A stretch of 64,000 bases of DNA, taken from NCBI GenBank assembly GCA_903813345.2, contig CAIIXF020000008.1, positions 31,518,867 to 31,582,866 on the forward strand, read 5' to 3'. The stretch comes from Owenia fusiformis. Lineage: Eukaryota > Annelida > Polychaeta > Sabellida > Oweniidae. A program made the position numbers and the translations under genes. Below, piece after piece: positions 21,854-33,249 of the stretch (positions within the stretch are counted from its first letter, which is position 1; the number at the start of each line of letters is the position of its first letter). The notes under the pieces were generated by a model. That model was not told where the DNA came from. It did not search any database and saw only the letters and a list, made by a program, of their open reading frames with translations.

Positions 21854-24727
21854 CACATTCATGTGTTTGTTCATTATAATAAGAGATTCTCTGAGCTATC
21901 ATCATCTTCTTCAGATGACACCATTTCATACATATCTTTTGATTTTAAGATGTCAAACTTCGTGCATTTCTTTTTGCTTTTATACCCCTTGTGCCTACAA
22001 CCCTACTCCCAACAAGGCATGTGCAACACCATCCAATGATTGCCTCAATACTAATATTACATACATCTGGATCTGGGTTATACTCCACCCATGTATAATG
22101 AGATTTAGCGGACACAAACCGATTACTGGACTTTTACACAAATTAGGCCATATGTATCTTTTTTAACAATGTTTCCCATCTACTTGAAAATGGTCATCTG
22201 TGCATCGTTTAAATTGGTTGACTTGATCTGAAGAGAGTCTACTTTGATTAAGATGTAACACTCTTGTCTCCATACAGGGGGTACTGGGAGATTGCAGTTC
22301 ACTCATGCAGTTCCCTTTGCTTTGGGCATTTTATTAGCAAATGTCGTTTTTCCGCCTACTGATTGTGACTTACAGTATATTTCTTCTGGGCAATAAAGTT
22401 TAGCTGGATTTCCGAATATGAACAGTGGTATGATCAGCCAGTGAACTGTGATAATGTAAAAAAAATTATTCATACACAAAACATCAAGTTAAAATGATTG
22501 TGCAACAATCATCTCATATGAATGTATTAAAAGGAATTGCATGTTATTATGTTGCTTAGAGCCATGGTAAAGATATATGCTTCTCAAGAGGTCATGCTCC
22601 AGTGCAAGCTTACATATTAGTTCATAAAAAGATCATATGAATAAAAAAAATATATTCAAATATATAAAACACAGCTGTCACAATCATTTTAAGGATTTTC
22701 AAAATGGCTGACATCATTTTATTTCATGCTGAAAATTGCAGAAAAGTTCCATTTTTGCACAACGCTTGGTCCTTACCTAGATTTTTACATATCTCAAGAA
22801 GTACCTTAGACGTGCACTATTCCCTCAATACATATAACTTTCTAGGTAAGAACCAAGCGTTATATGAACAAAGCAAGAGTTTATCATGACCTTCCTCGAT
22901 TTAAAAAGAAGTAGGTCAACACAATTGCAAACATAACTAATCCCTACTCAATGACTATTGAAATATGACTATTTATATGTACAAAATATTAAGCCAATGA
23001 GTGTATAGAATGACACAATCAAACAATGGGACATCTGCCAAGTTCAGTTTATACATTCTGGAGACATTTTCTGAGACTGATAAAAAATTCACATTTTCAC
23101 AGGAAGTGATGCATACCTCCCAAACCAACAAAAATATACTTATATCAGGAATCTTGAATGCTTTTTATTGCTATTTCTTGAAAATATACATATTTATCTA
23201 CAATTTGATCGAACATATCAAGGATATTAACGACATTGCATTTTTCAAAAAAATTAAGTGACCCCAGGGGTGTCTATAGGCATTTTGTTCTTTAATTGAA
23301 CCCTGCTAGACCCTAGAAACGTATGTAGGAATATATGTTTTATCATTTAAAAATATCTTAAAACAATTTGCGTATCAACGAAAAACAAAATGATATTAAA
23401 AGTAAGTGAACTACACTAAATGGAACAGTTATTTTTAATCATTATGAATGCAAAATATAGTCAAACAGACGATCTTATTTTTTAATTAAACAGATAAAAT
23501 CAATATAGCATGCTAATAACCTTTCAATAACCGACTCCTAAGTAAATGATCCGTTATAAACTTCAAAAATATATAAATTCATTTTTTATGTTTGTGGATC
23601 CCTGTTAAACCCCCCAATAATAAGTAAATGGTAATGTTGACAATTCCTCAACAAGTGAAAACGTATGTAGGAATATATGTTTTATCATTTAAACTCGATT
23701 GGAGGATCAACAGGAGGAAACAGCTTAACTAACAAAGGCTTATCTGAAATATTCCTTTATCACTATAATGTATAAAGTTGGATTCCAATATACAAACTGA
23801 GTGTATAATGTTGGAAAGCTGACAAATATAACTTTTTGAATCAACTGGTCGCGGTATAATTAATGTTTTGTGGGGAAAATTGCCTTTTAGTTGAGATAAC
23901 ACCACTCTCTAGGCTTATAATAGCGATCTTGGTCTTCGTCGAATTTCGTCGATATTGATGTAGTATTCAAGCAAAAATTATTTCTTATATCTTTATGAAA
24001 AATATTCAAATTAGCTTATGACGTCAAAATTCTTCATTTTCACCTTAAATATATTAAGTCCTGGATTGACAGTTGCTCTTGAATGCAGGGTTAAATCAAG
24101 GTTTAGGCATACGTAGGGCTTTTTTATCATGACAGGTTACGTGTTTGCTTTGCTTTTCATGTTTCTTTACAGTTTTTGGTGCTTTCCCTTTGGCACCTGT
24201 GCTAGGATTAATACTAAAATTATTGTGTAACATATTATCTTATATATGAATAATGAATGTCAGATTTTATCCCATACTTAGTAGTGTTATAGGTAACCAA
24301 CACCTGGGAACATAATTGATAACAGCGATGTCTCCGCCTACGGCTGTATTTATGATGACCGTGGTGCTTGTTAATTGCGTAATATTTTAATGAGTTTTCT
24401 CCCCACGTTTCACTAAAAAGAACAACAAGTCATGCAGTGCAAATTACATGCAGTTACGGTCACATAATTATTTTGGAAGACATCATGAATTATTGCAATT
24501 CAATTGAACTCATGTGGTGCACTAGTAACTAGCCGACGCGGTTGGCACACGCGATTAGCAAACCGGATTGACACATCGTAATGAGCGGTGTAAGTGCGCT
24601 TGGATTAGCTGTTTTTGTTGAAAACGTGTGACCATGTAATTTGCACCGTAGGGGCTTATTATTCTTTTTCATGATACCTAGAAAGGAAACTTATTATGCA
24701 ATGGAATTGCATTGTGGACAGTTCAAA
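21854..24727. other. AT-rich spacer with a small hairpin and a direct repeat
   Basis: No gene is recognised. 22760-22862 is a ~100-bp inverted repeat (AACGCTTGGTCCTTACCTAG / CTAGGTAAGAACCAAGCGTT, with one bulge). A ~37-bp direct repeat (ACGTATGTAGGAATATATGT...) occurs near 23309-23346 and 23658-23693. Confidence 0.55.
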
Positions 24728-24868
24728 AACGCAGCCTTTTGCTTGTTAGTGTAAATTACTTCAGGGTGTTTGACTGAGTGGTCATAACTCGTAAAAGGAC
24801 CATGTTGTGTACTTGTATGACTGTGTATGAGTGCACCTAAAAGAACACAGGGCTCACCCTAGACTATA
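24728..24868 (+). mobile_element. SINE body fragment, second copy
   Basis: It shares TTCAGGGTGTTTGACTGAGT, CATG...TGTGTATGAGT and GAACACAG with the SINE at 6130-6240. The tRNA-like head is missing. A hairpin element follows immediately. Confidence 0.65.
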
Positions 24869-24872
24869 TCCT

Positions 24873-25269
24873 CTAGAGTCCATTTCACTGCTTCATTTCG
24901 TCAGTAGAACGGCAAAAATAAGAAACTGGGAGACCATTGTGCATTAATATATGGAAAAGTATATTCATAATGTACATGAATGACATTTGTATATTTCAGA
25001 TTTTTTAGTTTTTTGTGCAATAAGCCTGTGCCGTCTTGTAATTTGAAGAATTTCAGCCATGTTAATCTTATTGAAAATAACATGGCAGAGAAACATCTAA
25101 ATATAAGAGGCCACACACTTTATAAGCCAAACTAGAAGCAATGCAAGATATACAAATGTCATTCATGTACATTATGAATATACTTTTCCATATATTATTG
25201 CACAATGGTCTCCCGATTTCTTATTTTTGCCGTTCTACTGACGAAATGAAGCAGTGAAATGGACTCTAG
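24873..25269. mobile_element. ~400-bp fold-back element
   Basis: The left arm CTAGAGTCCATTTCACTGCT... is mirrored by the right arm ...AGCAGTGAAATGGACTCTAG. Pairing continues for ~150 bp inward (ACATGAATGACATTTGTAT / ATACAAATGTCATTCATGT). It has no coding capacity. Confidence 0.85.
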
Positions 25270-25281
25270 TCTGAAATTTTT

Positions 25282-25952
25282 TGAAAGGATTGGTATCGAT
25301 ATGGAGAACTTTTTGAACACACGTTTCTCTTAAACCGGTCATAAAAAATCTAAAGATTTTACACATCGTCAATTTAATGGTCATCTTTTGAGTGGTAACA
25401 TTATAATTTGAATATATATATATATACTTTCATTTATATTGTTTTAGAAAACACATCAAACACTTGTTTTGTTCTTGGTATCATGTTGATATCAGCGTGA
25501 AATGAAACGGAACAAAACGACATAAACACAACATGTTTAGGTCTCTCAATATTGTAATTGTACAAAGGAAAATTTTGGTTGATTTTAAAAAAAGTATTTT
25601 GTTAATGAAATAAAATGTTTATCTTGATTTTTATCTATTTTAGGGGGATTTTGTTTTAATTTTTTGAATACTTTTTTAAAATCAACCCAAAATTCCTTTG
25701 TATAACTATAATATTGAGAGGTCTAAAAACATGTTGTATATGCTATTTTGTTCCAACAATGTTCGGTAAGACATTTTATTTCATTCTCAAGAATTGGTAG
25801 AAAGGAGCAAAAGCAATTGCACTAAGAAAACTAAAAATTTTAACAAAAACAGTTATATAAAATATTTCTAAACAATTTTCGCATTAAATTGTTGGTTTAA
25901 GAGAAAAACATTGTTGAATTCAGTTCTCCATATCGATACCACTCCTTTCAAA
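25282..25952. mobile_element. Giant hairpin element, copy 2 (opposite orientation to 6312-7045)
   Basis: Its left end (GGTATCGATATGGAGAACTT, then TTTGAACACACGTTTCTC) matches the right end of the 6312-7045 copy reversed. Its right end matches that copy's left end (CATTGTTGAATTCAGTTCTC). So one family is present in both orientations. Confidence 0.85.
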
Positions 25953-26014
25953 TGAAAATATTCAGACTATCAATAGCCCACATATGTTAAAATTTGAGAT
26001 TGAAAATATTTTTG

Positions 26015-26283
26015 TTTACATAGGGAGTGCCATTCAAAATTGCCGATTGGGTAAATTAATTTGGATATTTGTTACTTCCCTTGCTTTATTTCTATTTGAC
26101 AATAAGCTGTGTTACAGTTACTTTTTATAGCATTCAATTATACCTTACTTAATTGAATTGTTATAATGCTTATTTTTTGGAGGTGAAGTTTCCTAAAATT
26201 GATAATTGTGTGCATGAAATTTCCTGTTTTTCCCACAGGAGGGACATAATGATCAATAGCCTGAAATTCTCAGGCTCGCCCAA
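26015..26283. mobile_element. Single arm of the TIR element found at 37893-38690
   Basis: ACTTAATTGAATTGTTATAA, CTTATTTTTTGGAGGTGAAG and CACAGGAGGGACATAATGAT match 38000-38110. The leading part (GCCGATTGGGTAAATTAATT) is the reverse complement of 38626-38645. Confidence 0.7.
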
Positions 26284-26396
26284 AGAGGGGTTCCCGGGTC
26301 TGCCTTCCATGATTTCATGCGACCGTACATATACGGGATATACCCAAGAGGTATTGCTCACCTTCAATGGTGGTAAACAAAATACAATACAATAAG
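26284..26396 (+). mobile_element. SINE/LINE 3' tail, uninterrupted copy
   Basis: GGGTTCCCGGGTCTGCCTTC ... ACCCAAGAGGTATTGCTCAC ... then a CAATA-type microsatellite (AAATACAATACAATA). The same blocks flank the hairpin at 6250-6285 and 7055-7125, so this copy shows the element before interruption. Confidence 0.6.
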
Positions 26397-26785
26397 AATC
26401 AGAAGAGCAGTATCGATACGAAATGTTCCAAGTTATTAAAATTATATGGTCATCGATCATCAGGGTTAATTTCTGGATTTTCTTGGGTTTTGGTTAGTAG
26501 TCTGTATTTATACTCACAGGTGTGAGTAGAAATAAAAACTAAACTGAAACTGAAACTTAAACTACTGTATCAACAATGCATAATTACATTCTATTTTCAG
26601 ATGTTACGGTGAGCTAGAATAACAGCAGTTCCGATTACTATTACAACACCAACAAATCAGACATTTCGGACAATTAAAAATCAGTACTGTTATTGCAACA
26701 ATACATATATATGAATAGTGACTAATCCCTTGATTGACGCAATGTGACGATTTAACTCCTTTATATGTGTAACCTTTTACATTTA

Positions 26786-27344
26786 TACAGGGCGTCAAAT
26801 AGGTCTGTTCTCCCCCTTAACTTTTTTAATTCAGAGAATCACACACCAAATTTCAGAGTGATTGGTTCAATTCAAAATTTTTTAGAGTATTTTTAGCGAT
26901 GTCCATATTTAACTTTTTTAATCGTCTGTATGTCTCCCCCAGCAGCCCGGATGGCCTCAATTCTACGAGGATATGATCCTGTATAAATCATTCAGAACGT
27001 TTAATTTTAGGTGTTATCAACTATTTTATGATGAAAGATGCCCCTGCTTCAAAGGCTCCCCTGAATGTAACACATTTTACTCTGTAATGATATTGAGAAA
27101 CATCGAAATCACCCAATGTTGGTATTATCACTGCAGTATCAACTTTTCACTTTTGATTCACTATACCTGGTAATTTTACTACAACCTTACAAGAAACATT
27201 GTAGCAATTTTAATAGGAGGGGTTTATGATTGATTTTTTGAGGGTGATCAGCATTTTCCATGAGCTTCAAAATGATATATGGGAAAGTATGATATATTTA
27301 AAGATAAAAAAGTTAAGGGGGAGAACATACTTACATACCCTGTA
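26786..27344 (-). mobile_element. Tc1/mariner-type element remnant
   Basis: The TIR-like ends are TACAGGGCGTC...TGTTCTCCCCCTTAACTTTT (26786-) and its reverse complement ending CCCTGTA (27344). Near 26945-26995 the minus strand encodes a conceptual SYPRRIEAIRAAGG, resembling the C-terminal PRRxxAVIxAxGG of mariner transposases. The rest of the transposase is lost. Confidence 0.6.
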
Positions 27345-27702
27345 CAGGGTGACCCTCAAATTTGGAATAAACTTTTGGTCCTCTACTACAATTTTTGTGA
27401 AATATGTTTTTTTAATTTATTACGTACTCTCCTAGTTATGTTTAATAAGTGGTATATGCACTTTTTCCTGAGTTTTAATGCATAATGAACCCACTGCCGA
27501 GAGTTAACATAAGTATCCTCACAAATAACAGTCATTATCATAGAAAATTAACAACATATGTATGAAATGTAAATACAAATGACTTAAAGACCCATGAAGA
27601 ATAGAAAAAATCATATTTTTAGATATATTTGTAACAGTTTGGGATATATTTTTAACGGTTTATTTATTTTAAATTGCATTGCTATAGTTCGTGCGTAACA
27701 CA

Positions 27703-28938
27703 TACACTCCCCTCCATAAGTTTGGCAACCTTTTTCCCCCCATTGAACTACGTGTTAAAGCCTCTTTACCTTTGAATTTTTATTTACGTAACCTGCGATG
27801 AAAATACTTAATCTATTGATAGAAACGTAATTTGACTTTAATTCCAATACCTCCAAATTTTTTCAATTTTTTTCCTCAATTACAATAGGTCGAAAATTGA
27901 TGATAAATTTGATGAATTTTTGAAAATCGACATTCCCATGTTAACCAATGGGAAATGGTAGGTTTGCCGCAAGTCATATGACAGAATATCTATCCATCTG
28001 AGTCCTTGCAAAAATACGTGTTATGCAGGAAATTGAATTTGCTAACTTTATGTAACAAAAAATTGATATGTTTCTTCAGGTTCAACAAAGTTATAGGGCT
28101 TAAAGTCAAAATTGTTTTTCAAAAAACCTCTCCCATTGAAATAACACAGGAGGCGATAAATTATTTTCAAAATGACTTTGAAGCGCTGTAACTTTAATAT
28201 TCATCAAATAAACTAAACACTTATTGTTCAAATAGTTAGACAATTCAATTTTCTATATAAAATCTTTTACTGAAAAGATATCCTGATTTCTGATTTGCCC
28301 CGAACCCTTCATTTCCCATTGGATTACATGGGAATGACGATTTTCAAAAATTCATCAAATTTATCATCAATTTTCGACCTATTGTAATTGAGGAAAAAAT
28401 TGAGAAAATTTGGAGGTATTGGAAATAAAGTCAAGTTACGTTTCCATCAATATTATAAGTTATAACATACCTATGATGATGTATAGTGCAAAGTGTACAC
28501 AAGACAGCGGGCCAATATAAGTTTTGAAAAGCCCGCGCCCGCTAACTTTCTGATTGGTCAAGGCGCTGACGTCACAACCAATCAATCGAAGATAAAACTG
28601 CGCGAGCAATTTTTCTAAACTCTTTTCAATCATTTTCAAACCATTTGTTTGTCAATTCTATAAGAAAACGGTACTCTCTGACCAGTCCACATCATCATAG
28701 GTATGTTATAAATCGTTTATGTCACTATCGTGGCACATATGCCCTCGGTTCTCAGAGATCAATGTCCCTCCCAAGGTCGGGCCATATATCACTGAGACCT
28801 CGGGCATATATGCCACGATAGTGACATAACCTCTAATTATTTCATCGTCGGTTAAGTAAATAAAAATTTAAACGTGAAGAGGCTTTAACACGTAGTTCAA
28901 TGGGGAAAAAGGTTACCAAACTTATGGAGGGGAGTGTA
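27703..28938. mobile_element. 1.24-kb TIR element with long palindromic arms
   Basis: The ends TACACTCCCCTCCATAAGTT (left) and the mirror CTTATGGAGGGGAGTGTA (right) continue as paired arms (TTGAACTACGTGTTAAAGCC / GGCTTTAACACGTAGTTCAA) and again at 27855-27960 / 28310-28425. TA at both ends fits Tc1/mariner-like target choice. The right arm is interrupted by the nested elements at 28459-28831. There is no transposase. Confidence 0.8.
28459..28831. mobile_element. Nested MITEs inside the 27703 element
   Basis: TATAACATACCTATGATGAT (28459-) is mirrored by ATCATCATAGGTATGTTATA (28691-28710), giving a ~250-bp element. Next to it, TTATGTCACTATCGTGGCA is mirrored by TGCCACGATAGTGACATAA, a ~113-bp hairpin (28718-28831). 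Confidence 0.75.
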
Positions 28939-29003
28939 CGTACTGTAATTACCAGTTTGTTCGGAACTTATTGTTAACAGACTTACTGCAAAGCAACAAC
29001 AAG

Positions 29004-30483
29004 GCATTAACATGACAAAATGTCACCACCTAAAACAATTTGGTCAATTTAAAGCAAGTTGAAAAAATACCTCTTTGACTTTTTTTTGACATTGAGAAGG
29101 TCATTGAAGGTCAAATGTCAAATGTAAAGTCAGATTTGAACTTCTGAGAACATGTAGATGATTTTGAAAAAAAATTAAGTAAATTTGAAGCAAGTTGAAA
29201 AAAGACCTTTTTGACCTTAAAAAGGTCATTGAAGGTCAAATGTCAAATCTAAAGTCAGATTTGAACTTCTGAGAACATGTAGATGATTTTGAAAAAAAAT
29301 TAGTCAATTTGAAGCAAGTTGAAAAAATACCTTTTTTGACCTTGAGAAGGTCATTAAAGGTCAAATGTCAAATCTAAAGTCAGATTTGAATTTCTGAGAA
29401 CATGTAGATGATTTTGAAAAAAAAATTTGTCAATTTGAAGCAAGTTGAAAAAAGACCTTTTTGACCTTTTTTGACCTTGAGAAGGTCATTGAAGGTCAAA
29501 TGTCAAATCTAAAGTCAAATCTAAAGTCAAATCTAAAGTCATATTTGAATTTCTGAGAACATGTAGATGATTTTGAAAAAAAAATTTAGTCAATTTGAAG
29601 CAAGATGAAAAAATACCTTTTTGACCTTTTTTGACATTGAGAAGGTCATTGAAGGTCAAATGTCAAATCTAAAGTCAGATTTGAATTTCTGAGAACATGT
29701 AGATGATTTTGAAAAAAAGATTTAGTCAATTTGAAGCAAGTTGAAAAAAGACCTTTTTGACCTTTTTTGACTTTGAGAAGGTCATTGAAGGTCAAATGTC
29801 AAATCTTATGTCAAATCTAAAGTCAGATTTGAATTTCTGAGAACACGTAGATGATTTTGAAATTTTTTTTTAGTCAATTTGAAGCAAGTTGAAAACAGAC
29901 CTTTTTGACCTTTTTTGACCTTGAGAAGGTCATTGAAGGTCAAATGTCAAATCTTAAGTCAGATTTGAATTTCTGAGAACACGTAGATGATTTTGAAAAA
30001 AAATTTTAGTCAATTTGAAGCAAGTTGAAAACAGACCTTTTTGACCTTTTTTGACCTTGAGAAGGTCATTGAAGGTCAAATGTCCAATCTAAAGTTAGAT
30101 TTGAAGGTCAAATGTCAAATCTAAAGTCAGATTTGAATTTCTGAGAACATGTAGATGATTTTGAAAAAAAATTTAGTCAATGTGAAGCAAGTTGAAAAAA
30201 GACCTTTTTGACCTTGAGAAGGTCATTAAAGGTCAAATGTCAAATCTAAAGTCAGATTTGAACTTCTGAGAACATGTAGATGATTTAGAAAAAAATTGAA
30301 GTCAATCTAAACAGTATTTGTTAAGTTATAGGAAGTTGTAAGAAATTGTTACAGACGCCGGACGCCGGACGCCAACCTCCAACCACCAACCGCCAACCAC
30401 CAACCACCAACCCCAACCACCAACCGCCGTCGCAAAAAAACGGAGACCATAACAATATGTCACCACTTTTGGTGGTGACATAA
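29004..30483. mobile_element. Non-autonomous element with internal ~140-bp tandem array, copy 1
   Basis: The head GCATTAACATGACAAAATGT runs into CACCACC. The right end is a hairpin, TATGTCACCACTTTTGGTGG followed by TGACATAA, preceded by a GACGCCGGACGCC / CCAACCACCAAC stretch. The interior holds nine divergent ~120-160-bp units. Shorter copies with the same ends lie at 58713-59153 and 62302-62427. No ORF is present. The short TIR (ATGTCACCACC) suggests a DNA-transposon derivative. Confidence 0.8.
29098..30235 (+). promoter_or_regulatory. Array of nine AGGTCA direct repeats (DR4-type)
   Basis: AGGTCATTGAAGGTCA, or TTAA in place of TTGA, starts at 29098, 29223, 29348, 29483, 29643, 29779, 29927, 30063 and 30220. 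AGGTCA repeated with a 4-bp spacer is the textbook DR4 site for RXR heterodimers. Most units also carry TGACCTTGA, whose complement TCAAGGTCA is the monomer site of the FTZ-F1/ERR type. What is seen is the motif array; nuclear receptor binding is inference. Confidence 0.45.
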
Positions 30484-31620
30484 AAATTACAATATCCGAG
30501 GACGCCTATTAATATGATATGTCTGCCCCGATTTTCAGATTCACTTTAAGCATGCAAACGGAGATTCTGTTGATTTTGCCCAGCCTGGACGAAAAACTAT
30601 ATTCTAGGCCCTGCTTACTATTGAAAATACAACTTGCCTATATGCCTTAAACACGTCCAAGTATGGGATAAACCTACATCTCTCTCGATCCACCAGACTT
30701 TCCATAGCACCAGGCAAAACCAAATTCGAATGGGATATATTGACGGAGGTATAAAACATACCATAAACCAATATTCAGTTTCCGGCAAGGGAATACGCTT
30801 TATGTACCATATCCATACAATATCATATCCAATGCTGTCGATTGTATCTTTTACCATTTTTAATATCACGTGAAAAACTTATACTTTGGAAAAAGGCAGA
30901 AATCAATTAACATAAGTTAGGAGTTACGAGACAACTACACATCTCGGCGAACCTTCTATTGATTCCTCTTTTTAATGACCCCGTTACAGAATAAAGGTCA
31001 ATCGGGATAACGAATGACTCCGTCCCTAAAACGCAACTTCAATTAGCCAATTCAAGCTAAAAGATGCAAAACCCGAAAAAACAGATTTTTTATTCAAATT
31101 CAGCCTGGAAAAACGGATTCTATTTAAATTCAGCCCGAGAAACACCGGTATTTTTTACTAAAACCTGAACCCGGTGTAAAAGAAATTATGGTCCCCTGGG
31201 GATTATGGTCCCCTTTCTTAAAGGCCCTTACTGACCCTGATTGATGATACATGTACGATAATAAGGGAAAGAGTTGTATTTAGCTCACCATATAAATCAA
31301 TGGAAAGTAGGACCATAATTTGATAGGACCTCCTACATGTACCCTTTTACACCGGATTATCCTGGAATCTTTTTTATGCAACCCGGATTTTTAAAATCAG
31401 GCTGAAATTTTGCAATTTTTAACTTGAGAAGTATTAATACAGTTATTAATCTTTAACTCAGGTATCATGGGTCTCGGTGTGACTGATAAAGAAGCATGTA
31501 GTCTAAAGACAATGGTTATTATCGTGTACCTATAATTAAACAATCATGACCTTGGGGTCATCTTTGACAATTATCTATTTAAAGGTATGCAATATTAAGA
31601 TTTTAGACTACTTAAACAAA
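30484..31620. other. Spacer with dispersed repeats upstream of the GH76 gene
   Basis: 31183-31360 (ATGGTCCCCTTTCTTAA ... GGAAAGAGTTGTATTTAG ... AGTAGGACCAT) recurs at 53635-53790. Short direct repeats of ATTCAAATTCAGCC lie near 31090-31135. No clear TATA box precedes the gene. Confidence 0.55.
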
Positions 31621-33069
31621 ATGCAATACTATCAATTAACGAAATTGTGGTTTGCTGTGATTGTGTCATGTTTTTATATTAGCTATATTGATGGAATACA
31701 CGATCGTCACATTCATTACAACATTAACAAATGGACAGCACACGACCATGGAAATACATCTTCTGATATTACAGAGGGCAATTGTACCATGGATATGTTT
31801 AAAGGGGATACTAACAACAATGCCTACTGGGCTTGTCTCACCCAACTGGCCTTACAAAGGAACTGGTTCCCCGACCCCATCAATGGACTCTTCAGCTACC
31901 AAACGTGGAATGGCTTCGATGGATTCTGGCAAAACGGAGCTGTGCTAGAGCCAATGGTGAATTATATGAACTACACCAACAGTACTCGGTATCTTAGTGT
32001 CATAAGGAACTCATGGCGTGGACTTGAGAGTTTATTACTTGGGTATGCCCCGTATCCATCATTTGATGACATGGCGTGGTTTGGTATGAGCTATACGAGG
32101 ATATATGAGCAACTTGGAGATGTTGACTTTCTCAATACGGCCATGGACATCTATAACTGGACTTGGACCACCGGCTGGGATCACACTGGCAACTGTAGCG
32201 GAGGATTCTACTGGGATAATACATTCGCTTCCAAACAGACTATCACAAATGTCGAGATGCTTGTGCTTGGGGCTCGCCTGTTCAGACTTAAAGGCGGCAA
32301 TGATACCGTCCTGTGGAGCCGCTTGATTGAAACATGGAAGTTCATCGAAGTGAACAATCTCATTAACTCTTCAACTTTCCTCATAGCTGATGGCATATTT
32401 GACAACAATTGCTCCAGTAACTATGCCTATAAGCCCACCTACAACAATGGGGTACTTATTGGTGGTTTAGTGGAACTCTGGAGGATTATCAACAACGATG
32501 ACTTGTTGGAACTTGCACACAAAGTGGCCAATGCCACAATGGTGTTAAAATCCAACAATAGCATACTGACAGAGTGGTGTGATTTCACGGGCTGTGATGA
32601 TGATGCGTTGATGTATAAAGGACTGTTTGTAAGGAACTTACGCTACCTCATGGATGTATCAAACTCCACAAAGAGAGAGTTCTACAATAACTGGCTCCAA
32701 AGAAACATTGATGGGATTCTGGCTAACAATACATGTAGGAAACCCCTGGTTGACTGCAAGATAGTATATAGGGATGGTTCTCCCTTTAACGATGCAACTG
32801 GGCCAGTATTTGGTACAAACTGGCATGGGCCGTACAACTTCTCGGCCCCAATGCAACAAACTGGCGTACTGGAGATATTCCTAAGTGCCACGGTGCCAGG
32901 GGTACAGTGTATGGGTCAAGGATGTAGCTATGACCCACCTGTTCCACCAGCCAAACACCTCACGTGTGATGACAAGCCATGTCCCCCTGGGGAACCATGC
33001 TGTAAATACAATGGGGCTTATACATGTTGTGACACGACACAAAAATGCATTAACAGTGTTTGCACATAA
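31621..33069 (+). CDS. Secreted GH76-family glycoside hydrolase (alpha-1,6-mannanase-like) with Cys-rich tail
   Basis: This is a single exon of 482 codons. I start at 31621 (AAAATG context) because the resulting N-terminus (MQYYQLTKLWFAVIVSCFYI, then SYIDG) is a good signal peptide. The frame is open to 31546, which would hide that signal. The catalytic region covers about residues 60-420. It has FDDMAW, with the adjacent Asp pair (D149, D150) that forms the active site in GH76, plus GGFYWDNTFASKQTITNVEM and YNNGVLIGG, both typical GH76 blocks of the (alpha/alpha)6 fold. Known members cut alpha-1,6-mannan in fungal walls and glycans. The last ~36 residues hold eight cysteines (CDDKPC, CCKYNG, CCDTTQKC), a knottin-like or carbohydrate-binding-like module. 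About a dozen N-glycosylation sequons support secretion. GH76 is mainly bacterial and fungal, so transfer is possible. No canonical poly(A) signal was seen close by. Confidence 0.85.
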   Translation: MQYYQLTKLWFAVIVSCFYISYIDGIHDRHIHYNINKWTAHDHGNTSSDITEGNCTMDMFKGDTNNNAYWACLTQLALQRNWFPDPINGLFSYQTWNGFDGFWQNGAVLEPMVNYMNYTNSTRYLSVIRNSWRGLESLLLGYAPYPSFDDMAWFGMSYTRIYEQLGDVDFLNTAMDIYNWTWTTGWDHTGNCSGGFYWDNTFASKQTITNVEMLVLGARLFRLKGGNDTVLWSRLIETWKFIEVNNLINSSTFLIADGIFDNNCSSNYAYKPTYNNGVLIGGLVELWRIINNDDLLELAHKVANATMVLKSNNSILTEWCDFTGCDDDALMYKGLFVRNLRYLMDVSNSTKREFYNNWLQRNIDGILANNTCRKPLVDCKIVYRDGSPFNDATGPVFGTNWHGPYNFSAPMQQTGVLEIFLSATVPGVQCMGQGCSYDPPVPPAKHLTCDDKPCPPGEPCCKYNGAYTCCDTTQKCINSVCT

Positions 33070-33249
33070 TATATAGAGGGTGGGCCATCGATTTTTAAAA
33101 TATTTATGATCATCATGGGCCAATAGATGAAGCATGTATAACATGACAAAAGATAGGGACTTGCTATTCATATAAAGGTTGTTCTCATCGTGATTGGCAA
33201 GCCTTTATATTTTCTTAGCACTCACAGAACAATGATAGACCATTCGGTC

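Noticed and set aside
29004-30483. Helitron
   Set aside because: A 3' hairpin exists, but the CTRR end and TC start are missing and short terminal inverted repeats are present.
31546-31620. Upstream ATG (31546) as the GH76 start
   Set aside because: It would put 25 polar/mixed residues before a clear signal peptide; the ATG at 31621 fits secretion and has a better context.
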